Assembly (NCBI RefSeq): GCF_031178445.1
Contig: NZ_JAPSIY010000015.1
Coordinates: forward strand, 1-34,421
Length of the DNA stretch: 34,421 nucleotides
Direction of reading: 5' to 3'
Source: Microbacterium sp.
GTDB taxonomy: Bacteria; Actinomycetota; Actinomycetes; Actinomycetales; Microbacteriaceae
The notes under the pieces were generated by a model. It was not told where the DNA came from and searched no databases. It was given only the letters and a program-made list of their open reading frames with translations. The position numbers and the translations under genes were made by a program. This document shows, in pieces, positions 1-8,365 of the stretch. Every line of letters starts with the position of its first letter. The first letter of the stretch is position 1.

Positions 1-567
1 CCGGAGCAGAGCCGGTACCGACTCGCGTTCGGCCTCGGTGGCATCCTCGGCAGTCTGTGCCGCCGCCTCCGCCGCGACCCTCTCGGACCAGCCAAGCCCG
101 ACGAGCGCCGCCGCGACCTGATCCGTGACACCGGAGACCGGCGCGCCGGGCGGCGCGGAGGCGATCCGCGGCTGGACCTTGCCCGCCAGCTGCACCACGA
201 TCAGCTTCGCCGTCTTCGGGCCGATCCCCGACACGCGCCGGAAAGGAGCGTCATCCTCGGCGGTGACCGCCTCGGCGATCTGGTCGACCGTCAGGTGCGA
301 CAGCACGCCGAGGGCTGACTTCGGGCCGACCCCGGTGACGCTGAGCAGCTGCCCGAAGATCTCGAGCTCATCGCGATCGCCGAACCCGTAGAGGGTCAGG
401 GCGTCCTCGCGGACGATGAGGCTGGTGTGCAACTGCAGCGACTCCCCCACCAGAGCGGTGTGCGCGACGTCGGCGGGGACGAAGACCGAGAACCCCACGC
501 CGCCGGTCTCGATGACGACGTGGTCGGATGCCGCGTGCAGCACCGTGCCGCGCAGGGAGGAGATCAT
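1..567 (-). CDS. ruvA: Holliday junction branch migration protein RuvA (3' end cut by window edge)
   Basis: RuvA is the DNA-binding subunit of the RuvAB complex. It grips four-way Holliday junctions and loads the RuvB motor during recombinational repair. The frame opens MISSLRGTVLHA at an ATG at 567, with a GGAG-type ribosome site absent but ruvC ending only 9 bp upstream. The N-terminal OB-fold is followed by two helix-hairpin-helix motifs, TGVGPKSALGVL and SGIGPKTAKLIV, which contact the junction backbone. About 189 codons are present and the frame is still open at base 1. The family is about 190-205 residues, so only the last few residues of domain III are missing. It is read with yebC and ruvC on the minus strand, the standard actinobacterial yebC-ruvC-ruvA-ruvB order; ruvB is expected just outside the window. 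Identity is secure. Confidence 0.95.
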   Translation of the reverse strand, partial: MISSLRGTVLHAASDHVVIETGGVGFSVFVPADVAHTALVGESLQLHTSLIVREDALTLYGFGDRDELEIFGQLLSVTGVGPKSALGVLSHLTVDQIAEAVTAEDDAPFRRVSGIGPKTAKLIVVQLAGKVQPRIASAPPGAPVSGVTDQVAAALVGLGWSERVAAEAAAQTAEDATEAERESVPALLR

Positions 568-576
568 GCTGGAAGC

Positions 577-1158
577 CTACCGGGCGGGTCGTACATACGT
601 TCGAGCGACACGCTCGGCGTCGGCCCAGGCGCGCTGAGCCGGGGTCAGTGTCGTGCTCCCGGCCGAGCCCGTACCGCCGCGGCGCCACGCGTGGCAGAGC
701 GCGATGGCGAGGGCATCGGCGGCGTCCGCCGGCTGCGGCGGAGCATCAAGGCGCAGGATGCGGGCGATCATCGACTGCACCTGCCGCTTGTCGGCCGAAC
801 CGTACCCGGTGACAGCCGCCTTGACCTCGCTCGGGGTGTGCGTGGCCGCGGGTAGACCCGCCTCGGCTGCGATCAACAGCGCCACGCCGGAGGCCTGAGC
901 CGTGCCCATGACGGTCTGGACATTGTGCTGCGCGAACACCCGCTCGACGGCGACGGCATCAGGGCTGTGCTCCTCGATGACCGCGCGGATACCGGCGGCC
1001 ACGCCCGCGAGACGCTCCGACAGATCAGCGTCGGCGGCGGTGCGCACCACGCCGACGTGCACCAGGCTCGCGCGGCGCGATCGGTCGACGTCCACGATGC
1101 CGACGCCGCATCGGGTCAGGCCCGGGTCGATGCCCAGGACGCGCAGAGAGGATCCCAC
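577..1158 (-). CDS. ruvC: Crossover junction endodeoxyribonuclease RuvC
   Basis: RuvC is the Mg-dependent resolvase that cuts Holliday junctions symmetrically after RuvAB branch migration. The 193-residue product has the RNase H-like fold signature [12 protein letters not shown] at residues 7-18. The four acidic catalytic residues can be placed at Asp11, Glu72 (VERVF), Asp145 and Asp148 (the [12 protein letters not shown] stretch), matching the family spacing. Length is slightly above the E. coli enzyme (173). The start is a GTG at 1158 with a GGGGGA run almost abutting it, so the exact start is less certain than the gene. ruvA starts 9 bp beyond its stop, so the two are co-transcribed. A strong hairpin lies between this gene and yebC upstream. 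Confidence 0.95.
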   Translation of the reverse strand: MGSSLRVLGIDPGLTRCGVGIVDVDRSRRASLVHVGVVRTAADADLSERLAGVAAGIRAVIEEHSPDAVAVERVFAQHNVQTVMGTAQASGVALLIAAEAGLPAATHTPSEVKAAVTGYGSADKRQVQSMIARILRLDAPPQPADAADALAIALCHAWRRGGTGSAGSTTLTPAQRAWADAERVARTYVRPAR

Positions 1159-1180
1159 TCCCCCAGGCTACGAGGCGACG

Positions 1181-1212
1181 AGAGCCCCGGACGCAGGCGC
1201 GCCCGGGGCTCT
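1181..1212 (-). terminator. Strong hairpin between yebC and ruvC
   Basis: AGAGCCCCGG (1181-1190) and CCGGGGCTCT (1203-1212) are perfect 10-bp complementary arms around a 12-base loop. There is no U-run after it on the minus strand. It may be an attenuating or RNA-processing hairpin that lowers read-through from yebC into ruvCA rather than a full intrinsic terminator. Confidence 0.55.
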
Positions 1213-1266
1213 GAAGACCTGGGGTGACCGTCATCCGGTCAGGAGCGGGAAGGCACCCCGCGAGGA

Positions 1267-2028
1267 CTACTCCTCGTCGTTCTCGAGCTCAGCCTGAACC
1301 TCGGCCGTGAGGTCGAAGTTGCTGAAGACGTTCTGCACGTCGTCACTGTCCTCGAGGGCGTCGATGATGCGGAAGATCTTGCGTGCCGTGTCGGCGTCGA
1401 TCTCCACCTTGAGATTGGGGACGAACTCGACGTCGGCCGAGTTGTAATCGATCCCCGCCTCCTGCAGAGCGGTCCGGACGGCGACCAGATCGCTCGCCTC
1501 GGTGATGACCTCGAAGCCATCAGCGTGCGGCTCGATCTCCTCGGCTCCGGCCTCGAGGGCCGCCATCATCACATCGTCCTCGGTCGTGCCCTCCGAGCCG
1601 ACCACGATGACGCCCTTGCGTTCGAAGTTGTAGGCCACTGAGCCCGGGTCGGCCAGCGTTCCGCCGTTGCGGCTGAGCGCGGTGCGCACCTCGGCTGCGG
1701 CCCGGTTCTTGTTGTCGGTGAGGCATTCGATCATCAGTGCCACGCCGTTCGGACCGTACCCCTCGTACATGATGGAGGTGTACTCGACGGCCTCGCCGCC
1801 GATTCCGGCACCCCGCTTGATGGCGCGGTCGATGTTGTCCTTGGGGACGGAGGTCTTCTTCGCCTTGAGCACCGCGTCGAAGAGAGTCGGGTTGCCCTGC
1901 AGGTCGGCCCCTCCGAGCTTCGCGGCGACCTCGATGTTCTTGATGAGCTTGGCCCACGACTTCGCTCGGCGCGCATCGATGACGGCCTTCTTGTGCTTGG
2001 TCGTCGCCCACTTGGAGTGCCCGGACAT
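1267..2028 (-). CDS. yebC: YebC/PmpR family transcriptional regulator or translation factor
   Basis: The 253-residue product begins [20 protein letters not shown], the hallmark start of the YebC/TACO1 family. Members are described either as DNA-binding regulators (PmpR-like, including of ruvC) or as ribosome-associated factors that relieve stalling, so the precise role here is not fixed. The expected three-domain layout is visible: a basic N-terminus, then [20 protein letters not shown] in the middle domain, and an acidic C-terminus ending ELENDEE. Length is normal (240-255). The ATG at 2028 follows a GGAGA ribosome site. It is the first gene of the minus-strand run into ruvC and ruvA, a conserved association. 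Identity is certain; mechanism is not. Confidence 0.95.
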   Translation of the reverse strand: MSGHSKWATTKHKKAVIDARRAKSWAKLIKNIEVAAKLGGADLQGNPTLFDAVLKAKKTSVPKDNIDRAIKRGAGIGGEAVEYTSIMYEGYGPNGVALMIECLTDNKNRAAAEVRTALSRNGGTLADPGSVAYNFERKGVIVVGSEGTTEDDVMMAALEAGAEEIEPHADGFEVITEASDLVAVRTALQEAGIDYNSADVEFVPNLKVEIDADTARKIFRIIDALEDSDDVQNVFSNFDLTAEVQAELENDEE

Positions 2029-2048
2029 ATGTCTCCGCTCGTGTGTTC

Positions 2049-2082
2049 CGCCCCCTCGGCGAAGAGGGCGTCGTCCATTCTA
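2049..2082 (-). promoter_or_regulatory. Putative yebC promoter -10 box and 5' UTR hairpin
   Basis: On the minus strand a TAGAAT box (plus-strand 2077-2082) lies about 50 bases before the yebC ATG, matching the actinobacterial TANNNT -10 consensus. No convincing -35 was found. The leader carries an imperfect GC-rich hairpin at 2049-2070. Both are inferences from sequence alone. Confidence 0.4.
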
Positions 2083-2163
2083 ACGAATCGCGAAAGTCCC
2101 GCGTCGTGGCCGCCCGTGCGCGGCTGATAGGTTCGACGCACCCACACCCTGAGGAGCGAGCGG

Positions 2164-3084
2164 ATGAAGGCAGGCGCTGACAGGCTCCGACCGGAGTGGC
2201 GATCACTGCCGTCACGATTGCGCGAGCGGGTCCGTTCGGCGATCGGCGGCGACATCGTCGCCGACTCCCCCTCGCACGGTGGATTCAGCGCCTGCTACGC
2301 GGGCACGGTGCGGACGACCTCCGGACGCGCGTTCGTCAAGGCGATCGCCCCCGACGGACACGTCGATTCGCGTACCTTCCTGCGGCGCGAGATCGGGGTA
2401 CTGAGAACCGTGCCCGCCACACTCGCTCCTGCGGTGCTGGCCGGCTTCGACGACGACGGCGTCGCTCTCGTGCTCGAAGTGGTCGACGGAGAGCATCCGG
2501 GCGCGCCGTGGAGCGAAGCGCAGCTCCACGCCATCGCATCCGAGATGAGCGGTCTCGCCCACACGACAGCCGCCGAGAGCGTACCGGCCGCCGAGCAGTC
2601 GATGCTCCCCGACTTCGCGCGCTGGTCGGCGATCGACCGCGATCACGACCTGCGATCCGGCCTTCCCACCGGCCTGCTTGAGCGCATGCCCGCGCTGCAG
2701 GATCTCGACACGCAACTCCCTCACACCCTCGCCGGGACAGCCCTCGTGCACGGAGACCTGCGTGCGGACAACATCCTGATCCACGATGGTCGTGCCAGGC
2801 TTCTCGACTGGCCGCATGCTCTGCGTGGGGCCGCCTGGCTGGACCTGCCGCTGCTGCTGCCTTCGGTCGAAGCGTCCGGCGGTCCGCGATGCGAGGACGC
2901 CTGGGAACTCTTCCGCGTGCACGGCGCGCCGCCGATGGCGTCTCTCCTGCCCGCGATCTCGGCGTTCGCCTCCTTTCTCTGGTGGGGTCAGGCCCAGCCC
3001 GAGATCCCCGAGCTGCCGGGGCTGCGAGCGTTCCAGCGCGCACAGAGCGTCGCTGCGCTGCGCTGGCTCGATGCCGTGCTCTGA
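2164..3084 (+). CDS. APH-type phosphotransferase family protein
   Basis: This 306-residue protein has the aminoglycoside phosphotransferase/choline kinase-like fold. A likely nucleotide-binding Lys59 lies in a FVKA strand. The catalytic loop is VHGDLRADN (His196, Asp198, Asn203), and the metal-binding Asp215 is in LLDWPHA, a slightly atypical version of the usual DFG/DWE. Substrate is unknown; such genes are often annotated as aminoglycoside kinases without evidence, and a sugar or small metabolite is equally possible. The ATG at 2164 follows AGGAG, 7 bases away, and a TAGGTT box at 2128-2133 could be its -10. It is divergent from yebC and precedes the decarboxylase gene on the same strand (63-bp gap). 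It lies inside a block that is otherwise all minus-strand. Confidence 0.8.
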   Translation: MKAGADRLRPEWRSLPSRLRERVRSAIGGDIVADSPSHGGFSACYAGTVRTTSGRAFVKAIAPDGHVDSRTFLRREIGVLRTVPATLAPAVLAGFDDDGVALVLEVVDGEHPGAPWSEAQLHAIASEMSGLAHTTAAESVPAAEQSMLPDFARWSAIDRDHDLRSGLPTGLLERMPALQDLDTQLPHTLAGTALVHGDLRADNILIHDGRARLLDWPHALRGAAWLDLPLLLPSVEASGGPRCEDAWELFRVHGAPPMASLLPAISAFASFLWWGQAQPEIPELPGLRAFQRAQSVAALRWLDAVL

Positions 3085-3147
3085 ACATTCCCCTCGCCGG
3101 TCGCTGAATGTCTTGTCCGGCGTGCCGACCGGTGGAAGACTTCGCTC

Positions 3148-4515
3148 ATGGATGATCGAGAGCGTGCTCTCGACGCCGCTCACCGCCGCGCCTGGGAGTT
3201 CCTGCAGACCCTCGACGACCGTCCGGTGTGGCCGCGCGCGAGCCTGGACGACATGCTGGAAGTGTTCGGAGGGCCACTCCCCGAGGGCTCGGACGACGCT
3301 GCGGGTGTGATCGATGAGATGGCGAGGGCCGCCGACCCCGGTCTCGTGGCGATCCCGGGCGGACGGTTCTTCGGATTCGTGATCGGCGGCACGCAGCCGG
3401 CCGCGCTGGCGGCGGATTGGCTGGTGTCGGCCTGGGACCAGAACTCTGGCTCGTCCCTGTTGACCCCCGCGACCGTGGCGCTCGAGCGCGTCGCAGGGCA
3501 GTGGATGCTGGAGTTGCTCGGCCTGCCCGAATCCGCCAGCGTCGGGTTCGTGACCGGCGGTCAGGTCGCCAACTTCACCTGCCTCGCCGCTGCTCGCAAC
3601 GCGGTGCACGCGAAGGCGGGATGGGATCTCGCCACCCGGGGGCTGCGCGGTGCTCCACCCCTGCGCTTCGTCGTCGGCTCCGACCGGCACGGTTCGATCG
3701 ATCGCGCCGCGCGCTTCCTCGGGATCGGCAGCGACGAGATCACGATCGTGGATGCGGACGATCAGGGCAGGATGCGCCCTGATGCGCTGGAAGCCGCAGC
3801 GGCGGACGACGAGGGACCGCTGATCGTCTGCTTGCAGGCCGGGGAAGTGCACACCGGCGCCTTCGACGACTTCGAATCGCTGATACCGATCATCCGTCGC
3901 CGAGGCGGGTGGGTTCACGTGGACGGCGCGTTCGGTCTCTGGGCGGCGGCATCGCCCGGGCTGCGCGCACTGACCGCGGGGATGGACCAGGCCGACTCCT
4001 GGGCCACCGACGCCCACAAGACCCTGAACGTGCCGTACGACTGCGGCATGGCCATCGTGCGCGACCCGGCCGATTCGATCTCCGTGTTCCGGACAGGCGG
4101 TGACTATCTCATCTACTCGGGACTGGATCCGTGGGACGTCACACCGGAGCTCTCCCGTCGGGCCCGTGGCGTGCCCGCCTGGGCTGCGCTTCGCACCATG
4201 GGCCGTGACGGCGTCGCCGGGCTCATCGACCGGCTGCACGAGAACGCGCGGGCGATGGCTGAAGGACTGTCATCGATCGACGGGGTGGAAGTGCTGAACG
4301 ATGTCGTGTACACCCAGGTGATGCTGCGGCTCGCGTCGGACGCGGCCACGCGGGCCCTCGGTGAGGCGATCCTCGAGGACGGCACGGCAGCGCTCACCGG
4401 AGCCGAGTGGCGCGGACGGACGGCGCTGCGCTGCTCGATGTCGTCCTGGGCGACCACGCCGGCCGACATCGACCGCACAGTCGAGGCGATCCGCACGCTG
4501 GTGACGACCCCTTAG
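3148..4515 (+). CDS. Pyridoxal-phosphate-dependent group II decarboxylase family protein
   Basis: The 455-residue product belongs to the fold-type I group II decarboxylases (glutamate, aromatic amino acid, DABA-like). The PLP lysine is Lys291 in TDAHKTLNVPYDCG. His181 (SDRHGS) should stack on the cofactor ring and Asp259 (HVDGAFG) should bind its pyridine nitrogen. Substrate cannot be read from sequence; it could be an amino acid decarboxylase or a related lyase. The ATG at 3148 has only a weak GGAAG site. TTGTCC, 17 bases, AAGACT and then 6 bases precede the ATG, so a leaderless transcript is possible. Its stop overlaps the convergent pdxT stop by 4 bp (4512-4515). A PLP user sits directly against the PLP synthase genes, which may be functional or coincidental. 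Confidence 0.85.
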   Translation: MDDRERALDAAHRRAWEFLQTLDDRPVWPRASLDDMLEVFGGPLPEGSDDAAGVIDEMARAADPGLVAIPGGRFFGFVIGGTQPAALAADWLVSAWDQNSGSSLLTPATVALERVAGQWMLELLGLPESASVGFVTGGQVANFTCLAAARNAVHAKAGWDLATRGLRGAPPLRFVVGSDRHGSIDRAARFLGIGSDEITIVDADDQGRMRPDALEAAAADDEGPLIVCLQAGEVHTGAFDDFESLIPIIRRRGGWVHVDGAFGLWAAASPGLRALTAGMDQADSWATDAHKTLNVPYDCGMAIVRDPADSISVFRTGGDYLIYSGLDPWDVTPELSRRARGVPAWAALRTMGRDGVAGLIDRLHENARAMAEGLSSIDGVEVLNDVVYTQVMLRLASDAATRALGEAILEDGTAALTGAEWRGRTALRCSMSSWATTPADIDRTVEAIRTLVTTP

Positions 4516-5114
4516 ACCCCCGCCGTCTGCTCCACCGCCGCGAGCAGGCGCCGGTGGAACCTCGCTTCGCCGCTGATCTCAGGATGAAAGCTCAGGCCGA
4601 TCAGGTTGCCCTGCTCGACTGCGACGACCCGTCCGTCGTCGAGTGCGGCGAGAGTCGTGGCTGCCGCACCGACCGATTCGACCACCGGGCCCCGGATGAA
4701 GGCGGCGCGCACCGGCTCCTCGCCGAGGGCGGCGACGTGCAGCGCGGCTTCGAATGACTCGGTCTGCCGTCCGAACGCGTTGCGGCGCACGACCACGTCC
4801 AGACCTCCGAAAGTCTGCTGCCCGTCGATCGCGTCGAGCACCGAATCTGCGAGCATGATCAGTCCGGCACACGTGCCGAGCACCGGCATCCCCTCACTGA
4901 TCGCGTCGCGGATCGGCTGCGCGAGTCCGAAGGCGCGCGAGAGCTTGTCGATCACGGTGGATTCGCCGCCGGGGATGACCAGCCCTGAGACGCTCGCGAG
5001 CTCGTCGGGGCGGCGCACCGCGACGACGTCGGCACCCAGTGTCTCGAGCAGGGCGGCATGCTCGCGCACGTCGCCCTGCAGCGCGAGAACGCCGACCTTC
5101 GGCTTACCAGCCAC
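4512..5114 (-). CDS. pdxT: Pyridoxal 5'-phosphate synthase glutaminase subunit PdxT
   Basis: PdxT hydrolyses glutamine and channels ammonia to PdxS in the deoxyxylulose-5-phosphate-independent route to PLP. The 200-residue class I glutaminase shows the triad: Cys82 in [10 protein letters not shown], and His177 and Glu179 in SFHPE near the C-terminus. [12 protein letters not shown] (about 48-58) is the family oxyanion/substrate loop. Length is normal (190-200). The ATG at 5114 overlaps the end of pdxS by 11 bp, indicating translational coupling and matched synthesis of the two subunits. The 3' end overlaps the convergent decarboxylase gene. Confidence 0.97.
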   Translation of the reverse strand: MAGKPKVGVLALQGDVREHAALLETLGADVVAVRRPDELASVSGLVIPGGESTVIDKLSRAFGLAQPIRDAISEGMPVLGTCAGLIMLADSVLDAIDGQQTFGGLDVVVRRNAFGRQTESFEAALHVAALGEEPVRAAFIRGPVVESVGAAATTLAALDDGRVVAVEQGNLIGLSFHPEISGEARFHRRLLAAVEQTAGV

Positions 5115-6003
5115 GCTCGGCGAGGCGATGAGGGGCGGGGAGGTCGGAGACGTTGATGCCGACCATCGCCTCGCCGAGCCCGCGGGAGACCTCGGCGATC
5201 ACCTTGGGGTCGTCGTAGAACGTCGTGGCCTTGACGATGGCCTTCGCGCGGGCCGCCGGGTCGCCGGACTTGAAGATGCCCGAGCCGACGAAGACACCGT
5301 CGGCGCCCAGCTGCATCATCATCGCCGCGTCCGCCGGGGTGGCGACACCGCCGGCGACGAACAGCACGACCGGCAGCTCGCCGGTCTCCGCGATCTCGGC
5401 GACCAGCTCGTACGGGGCCTGCAGTTCCTTTGCGGCGACGTAGAGCTCGTCCTTCGACAGCGCGCCGAGCGCGGCGATCTCGCCGCGGATCTTGCGGATG
5501 TGCTTCATGGCCTCGGACACGTCGCCGGTGCCGGCCTCTCCCTTGGAGCGGATCATCGCCGCACCCTCGGTGATGCGGCGCAGCGCCTCCCCGAGGTGCG
5601 TGGCCCCGCAGACGAACGGCACGGTGAACGGCCACTTGTCGATGTGGTTCACGTAGTCGGCCGGCGAAAGCACCTCGGACTCGTCGATGTAGTCGACGCC
5701 GAGCTCCTGCAGCACCTGCGCTTCCACGAAGTGGCCGATGCGCGCCTTCGCCATGACCGGGATCGACACCGCGGAGATGATGCTGTCGATCATGTCGGGG
5801 TCGCTCATCCGCGAGACGCCGCCCTGCGCACGGATGTCGGCCGGCACGCGCTCGAGCGCCATCACGGCGACGGCGCCTGCGTCCTCGGCGATCTTGGCCT
5901 GTTCCGCCGTGACGACGTCCATGATGACGCCGCCCTTCAGCATCTCGGCCAGGCCGCGCTTGACACGCTGCGATCCGGTGGTGGGGTTCTCGGTGGATGC
6001 CAT
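5104..6003 (-). CDS. pdxS: Pyridoxal 5'-phosphate synthase lyase subunit PdxS
   Basis: PdxS condenses ribose 5-phosphate, glyceraldehyde 3-phosphate and PdxT-derived ammonia into PLP, as a dodecamer decorated with PdxT. The 299-residue (beta/alpha)8 barrel carries the two working lysines: Lys86 in VMAKARIGH, which forms the ribose Schiff base, and Lys154 in [11 protein letters not shown], the signature loop. Asp29 in GVIMDV is also in place. The ATG at 6003 is preceded by AGAGGAG. It is first in the pdxST operon, divergent from the ptsJ-like regulator gene 68 bp away, so both promoters must share that short interval. Because dxs in this window feeds isoprenoids, PLP synthesis here does not depend on it. 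Confidence 0.98.
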   Translation of the reverse strand: MASTENPTTGSQRVKRGLAEMLKGGVIMDVVTAEQAKIAEDAGAVAVMALERVPADIRAQGGVSRMSDPDMIDSIISAVSIPVMAKARIGHFVEAQVLQELGVDYIDESEVLSPADYVNHIDKWPFTVPFVCGATHLGEALRRITEGAAMIRSKGEAGTGDVSEAMKHIRKIRGEIAALGALSKDELYVAAKELQAPYELVAEIAETGELPVVLFVAGGVATPADAAMMMQLGADGVFVGSGIFKSGDPAARAKAIVKATTFYDDPKVIAEVSRGLGEAMVGINVSDLPAPHRLAERGW

Positions 6004-6071
6004 GGGTCACTCCTCTTGTGACAAAGAACTGTTTGGCCTATGTCAAAAGATAGCACCATAGAATCGACACG
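6004..6071. promoter_or_regulatory. Shared pdxS / ptsJ-like control region
   Basis: The 68-bp divergent interval holds a TTGACA -35 for pdxS on the minus strand (plus 6041-6046) with only a poor -10 match downstream. On the plus strand TAGAAT (6059-6064) lies 7 bases before the regulator ATG, which fits a leaderless transcript. Two similar elements, TGTGACAAA (from 6017) and TATGTCAAAA (from 6039), repeat in the same direction 22 bp apart, close to two helical turns. MocR regulators are known to bind direct repeats, so these are candidate operators. GTCAC (6006-6010) and GTGAC (6018-6022) also form an inverted repeat around the pdxS ribosome site. Confidence 0.5.
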
Positions 6072-7379
6072 ATGGACGTCGATATCTCGGGAACCTCGGC
6101 AGCGGAGATCGCCGACAGCGTTCGATCGCTGCGTGAGCGAGGGATGCTGCGCGCCGGAGACGCACTGCCGCCCGTGCGGGAGCTCGCAGGCATCCTCGGC
6201 GTGAACCGCAACACCGCCGTCGCCGCATACCGCCAGCTCGCGCAGGCCGGTCTGGTGGTCTCGCGCGGTCGCGGCGGGACGCTCATCGCCGGCGCCGGGA
6301 GCGTCGCGCAGGAGGGTGTGACCGCCGACACCGTGTTGCACGACATCGGCTCCGGCAACCCGGATCCAGAGCTCATCCCCGATCCCACGGCGGCCCTCGG
6401 CCGGATCGTCGGTCGCCCTGTGCTGTACGGAGAGCCCGTGATCGACCGCGGCCTCGAGGAGTGGGCACGGGACTGGATGCTCGCCGACCTCCCCAGGGAC
6501 GACCTGCGGATCTCGGTCACCAGCGGCGCAGTCGACGCCGTGGAGCGCCTGCTGGCACAGGCGCTGACACGCGACGACGCCGTAGCCCTCGAGGACCCCT
6601 GCTTCCTGGCCAGCATCCACACGGTCCGGCTTGGAGGCTACCGGGCCGTGCCCGTGCCTGTCGACGATGAAGGCATGACGGTCGAGGGACTGCAGGCGGC
6701 TCTCGATGCGGGCGTGCGCGCGATCATCAGCACGCCCCGTGCACAGAACCCGACAGGGGTGAGCCTCTCCCCTGCTCGCGCCGCCGCGCTGCGTGAGGTG
6801 CTGGCGCCGCATCCGTACGTGCTGATCATCGAGGACGACCACTTCTCGCTGCTGTCGACACACCCCTACGCCTCTCTCATCGGCGCGGAGCATCGCCGTT
6901 ACGCGCTGGTGCGTTCGGTGTCGAAGTTCCTCGGGCCCGATATGTGCCTCGCTCTCGCCGCGACGGATGCCACCACCGCCGAGCGCCTCGCGATGCGGCT
7001 GAGCCCTGGAACCACCTGGGTGAGTCATCTGCTGCAGCGCCTCGCGCACGCTCAGCTCACCGATGCCGACGTACGACGTCAGATCGAGGGCGCGGCCGCG
7101 CACTACGCCCGGCGCAACGCCTCCTTCGCGTCCGAGCTCACCGCCCGCGGTATCGGCACCGCCTCATCCGACGGACTCAGCCTGTGGGTGCGTCTCGACG
7201 TGCCGGCGAAGATCGCGGCCGAACGTCTAATGCGCCGGGGCTGGCTGGCCCGCACCGGCGACGAGTTCCGCCTCGACGACGCCTCCTCCGCTTCGTTCCA
7301 TCTCCGGCTCACCGTGCACGACCTCTCGCGCGAGGATGCCGCGCGGCTGCTGGACGATCTGGCGGCATCCGCGCGATAG
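6072..7379 (+). CDS. MocR-family (GntR HTH plus aminotransferase fold) regulator, PtsJ-like
   Basis: The 435-residue protein has an N-terminal GntR winged-helix domain (about 1-75, with LPPVRELAGILGVNRNTAVA as the recognition part). A fold-type I aminotransferase domain fills the rest. The PLP-binding Lys285 is in SVSKFLGP; QNPTG (225-229) and IIEDDHF (253-258) are the usual cofactor contacts. The N-terminus resembles enterobacterial PtsJ, a MocR member linked to a pyridoxal kinase gene, more than classical PdxR; this is recalled, not searched. It is divergent from pdxST and 28 bp upstream of the pyridoxal kinase gene. A role in sensing PLP and controlling pdxST and/or the kinase is the natural inference. 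The start is supported by a TAGAAT box 7 bases upstream rather than a ribosome site. Confidence 0.88.
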   Translation: MDVDISGTSAAEIADSVRSLRERGMLRAGDALPPVRELAGILGVNRNTAVAAYRQLAQAGLVVSRGRGGTLIAGAGSVAQEGVTADTVLHDIGSGNPDPELIPDPTAALGRIVGRPVLYGEPVIDRGLEEWARDWMLADLPRDDLRISVTSGAVDAVERLLAQALTRDDAVALEDPCFLASIHTVRLGGYRAVPVPVDDEGMTVEGLQAALDAGVRAIISTPRAQNPTGVSLSPARAAALREVLAPHPYVLIIEDDHFSLLSTHPYASLIGAEHRRYALVRSVSKFLGPDMCLALAATDATTAERLAMRLSPGTTWVSHLLQRLAHAQLTDADVRRQIEGAAAHYARRNASFASELTARGIGTASSDGLSLWVRLDVPAKIAAERLMRRGWLARTGDEFRLDDASSASFHLRLTVHDLSREDAARLLDDLAASAR

Positions 7380-7407
7380 CGACCGGCGCGAGTGAGAGGA
7401 TGTCAGG

Positions 7408-8259
7408 ATGAAGATCCTCTCGATCCAGTCGGCCGTCGCCTACGGCCACGTGGGAAACTCGGCTGCCGTCTTCCCGCTGCAGCGCATCGGTGTCGAGGTG
7501 CTGCCTGTTTACACCGTGAACTTCTCGAATCACACCGGCTACGGCGCCTGGCGCGGGCCGATGATCGACCCTCGCGAAGTCGGCGAGGTCATCACGGGCA
7601 TCGAGGAACGCGAGGTCTTCCCGCAGATCGACGCGGTGCTGAGCGGCTATCAGGGTGGCGAGGGCATCGGCGACGTGATCATCGACGCCGTCAAGCGCGT
7701 CAAGGCGGCGAACCCGCGTGCGGTGTACGCCTGCGACCCGGTGATGGGCAACGCGAAGTCGGGCTGCTTCGTGGCTCCCGCGATCCCCGACCTGCTGCGG
7801 GACCGTGTCGTGCCTGTGGCCGACATCATCACACCCAACCAGTTCGAGCTCGGCTACCTGACGAACACCTCCCCCGACACACTCGAGTCGACGCTGGCGT
7901 CGGTCGATGCGGCGCGGGCGATGGGTCCTTCCACGGTGCTGGTGACCTCTGTCGAGCGGCCCGACCGCGAAGAGGGCACGATCGAGATGATGGCCGTCGA
8001 CGACAGAGGTGCCTGGCTGGTCGCCACCCCTCACCTGCCGATGAAGGCCAACGGCTCTGGCGACGTGACGGCTGCCCTGTTCACCGCGCACTACGTGTCG
8101 ACCGGCGATGCGAAGCTCGCCCTGGAGCGCACTGTGTCGAGCGTGTTCGACCTGCTGCAGCGCACGTTGGAGTCGGGTGAGCGCGAACTGCAGCTGATCG
8201 AGTCGCAGGAGTTCTACGCGAGCCCGCGTCTGCAGTTCACCGCGCACAAGGTGCGTTGA
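7408..8259 (+). CDS. pdxY: Pyridoxal kinase (PdxY type)
   Basis: This enzyme phosphorylates pyridoxal (and possibly related vitamers) to PLP, the salvage route. The 283-residue ribokinase-like protein starts MKILSIQSAVAYGHVGNSAA, typical of PdxY/PdxK. It carries DVITPNQ-like ADIITPNQFELGYL in the middle and the ATP anion-hole/catalytic loop MKANGSGDVTAAL near residue 215. Length is normal (280-290). The ATG at 7408 is 28 bp after the regulator stop, so the pair is probably one transcript. It converges on the HIT gene, and a small hairpin lies between them. PdxY versus PdxK cannot be separated on specificity from the sequence. Confidence 0.93.
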   Translation: MKILSIQSAVAYGHVGNSAAVFPLQRIGVEVLPVYTVNFSNHTGYGAWRGPMIDPREVGEVITGIEEREVFPQIDAVLSGYQGGEGIGDVIIDAVKRVKAANPRAVYACDPVMGNAKSGCFVAPAIPDLLRDRVVPVADIITPNQFELGYLTNTSPDTLESTLASVDAARAMGPSTVLVTSVERPDREEGTIEMMAVDDRGAWLVATPHLPMKANGSGDVTAALFTAHYVSTGDAKLALERTVSSVFDLLQRTLESGERELQLIESQEFYASPRLQFTAHKVR

Positions 8260-8331
8260 AGGGGAGACTTTCGGCGCCCCGGCGCCGGACACTCCGCTGT
8301 GCAGCGGGGCCACGCGCCCGGAGGCTCCGCG

Positions 8332-8346
8332 CAGCGCGAAGCGCTG
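8332..8346. terminator. Small hairpin between convergent pdxY and HIT genes
   Basis: CAGCGC and GCGCTG form perfect 6-bp arms around a 3-base GAA loop in the 106-bp convergent gap. CACTCC and GGAGTG nearby could extend a larger structure. There is no T-run. It is a plausible bidirectional terminator but weak. Confidence 0.35.
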
Positions 8347-8365
8347 TGTGGAGTGGGCGTGGGGA

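Noticed and set aside
2212..4239. 675-codon open frame on the minus strand
   Set aside because: It runs antisense through the phosphotransferase and decarboxylase genes, is rich in Arg/Gly/His with no family motif, and has no ribosome site. GC-rich shadow.
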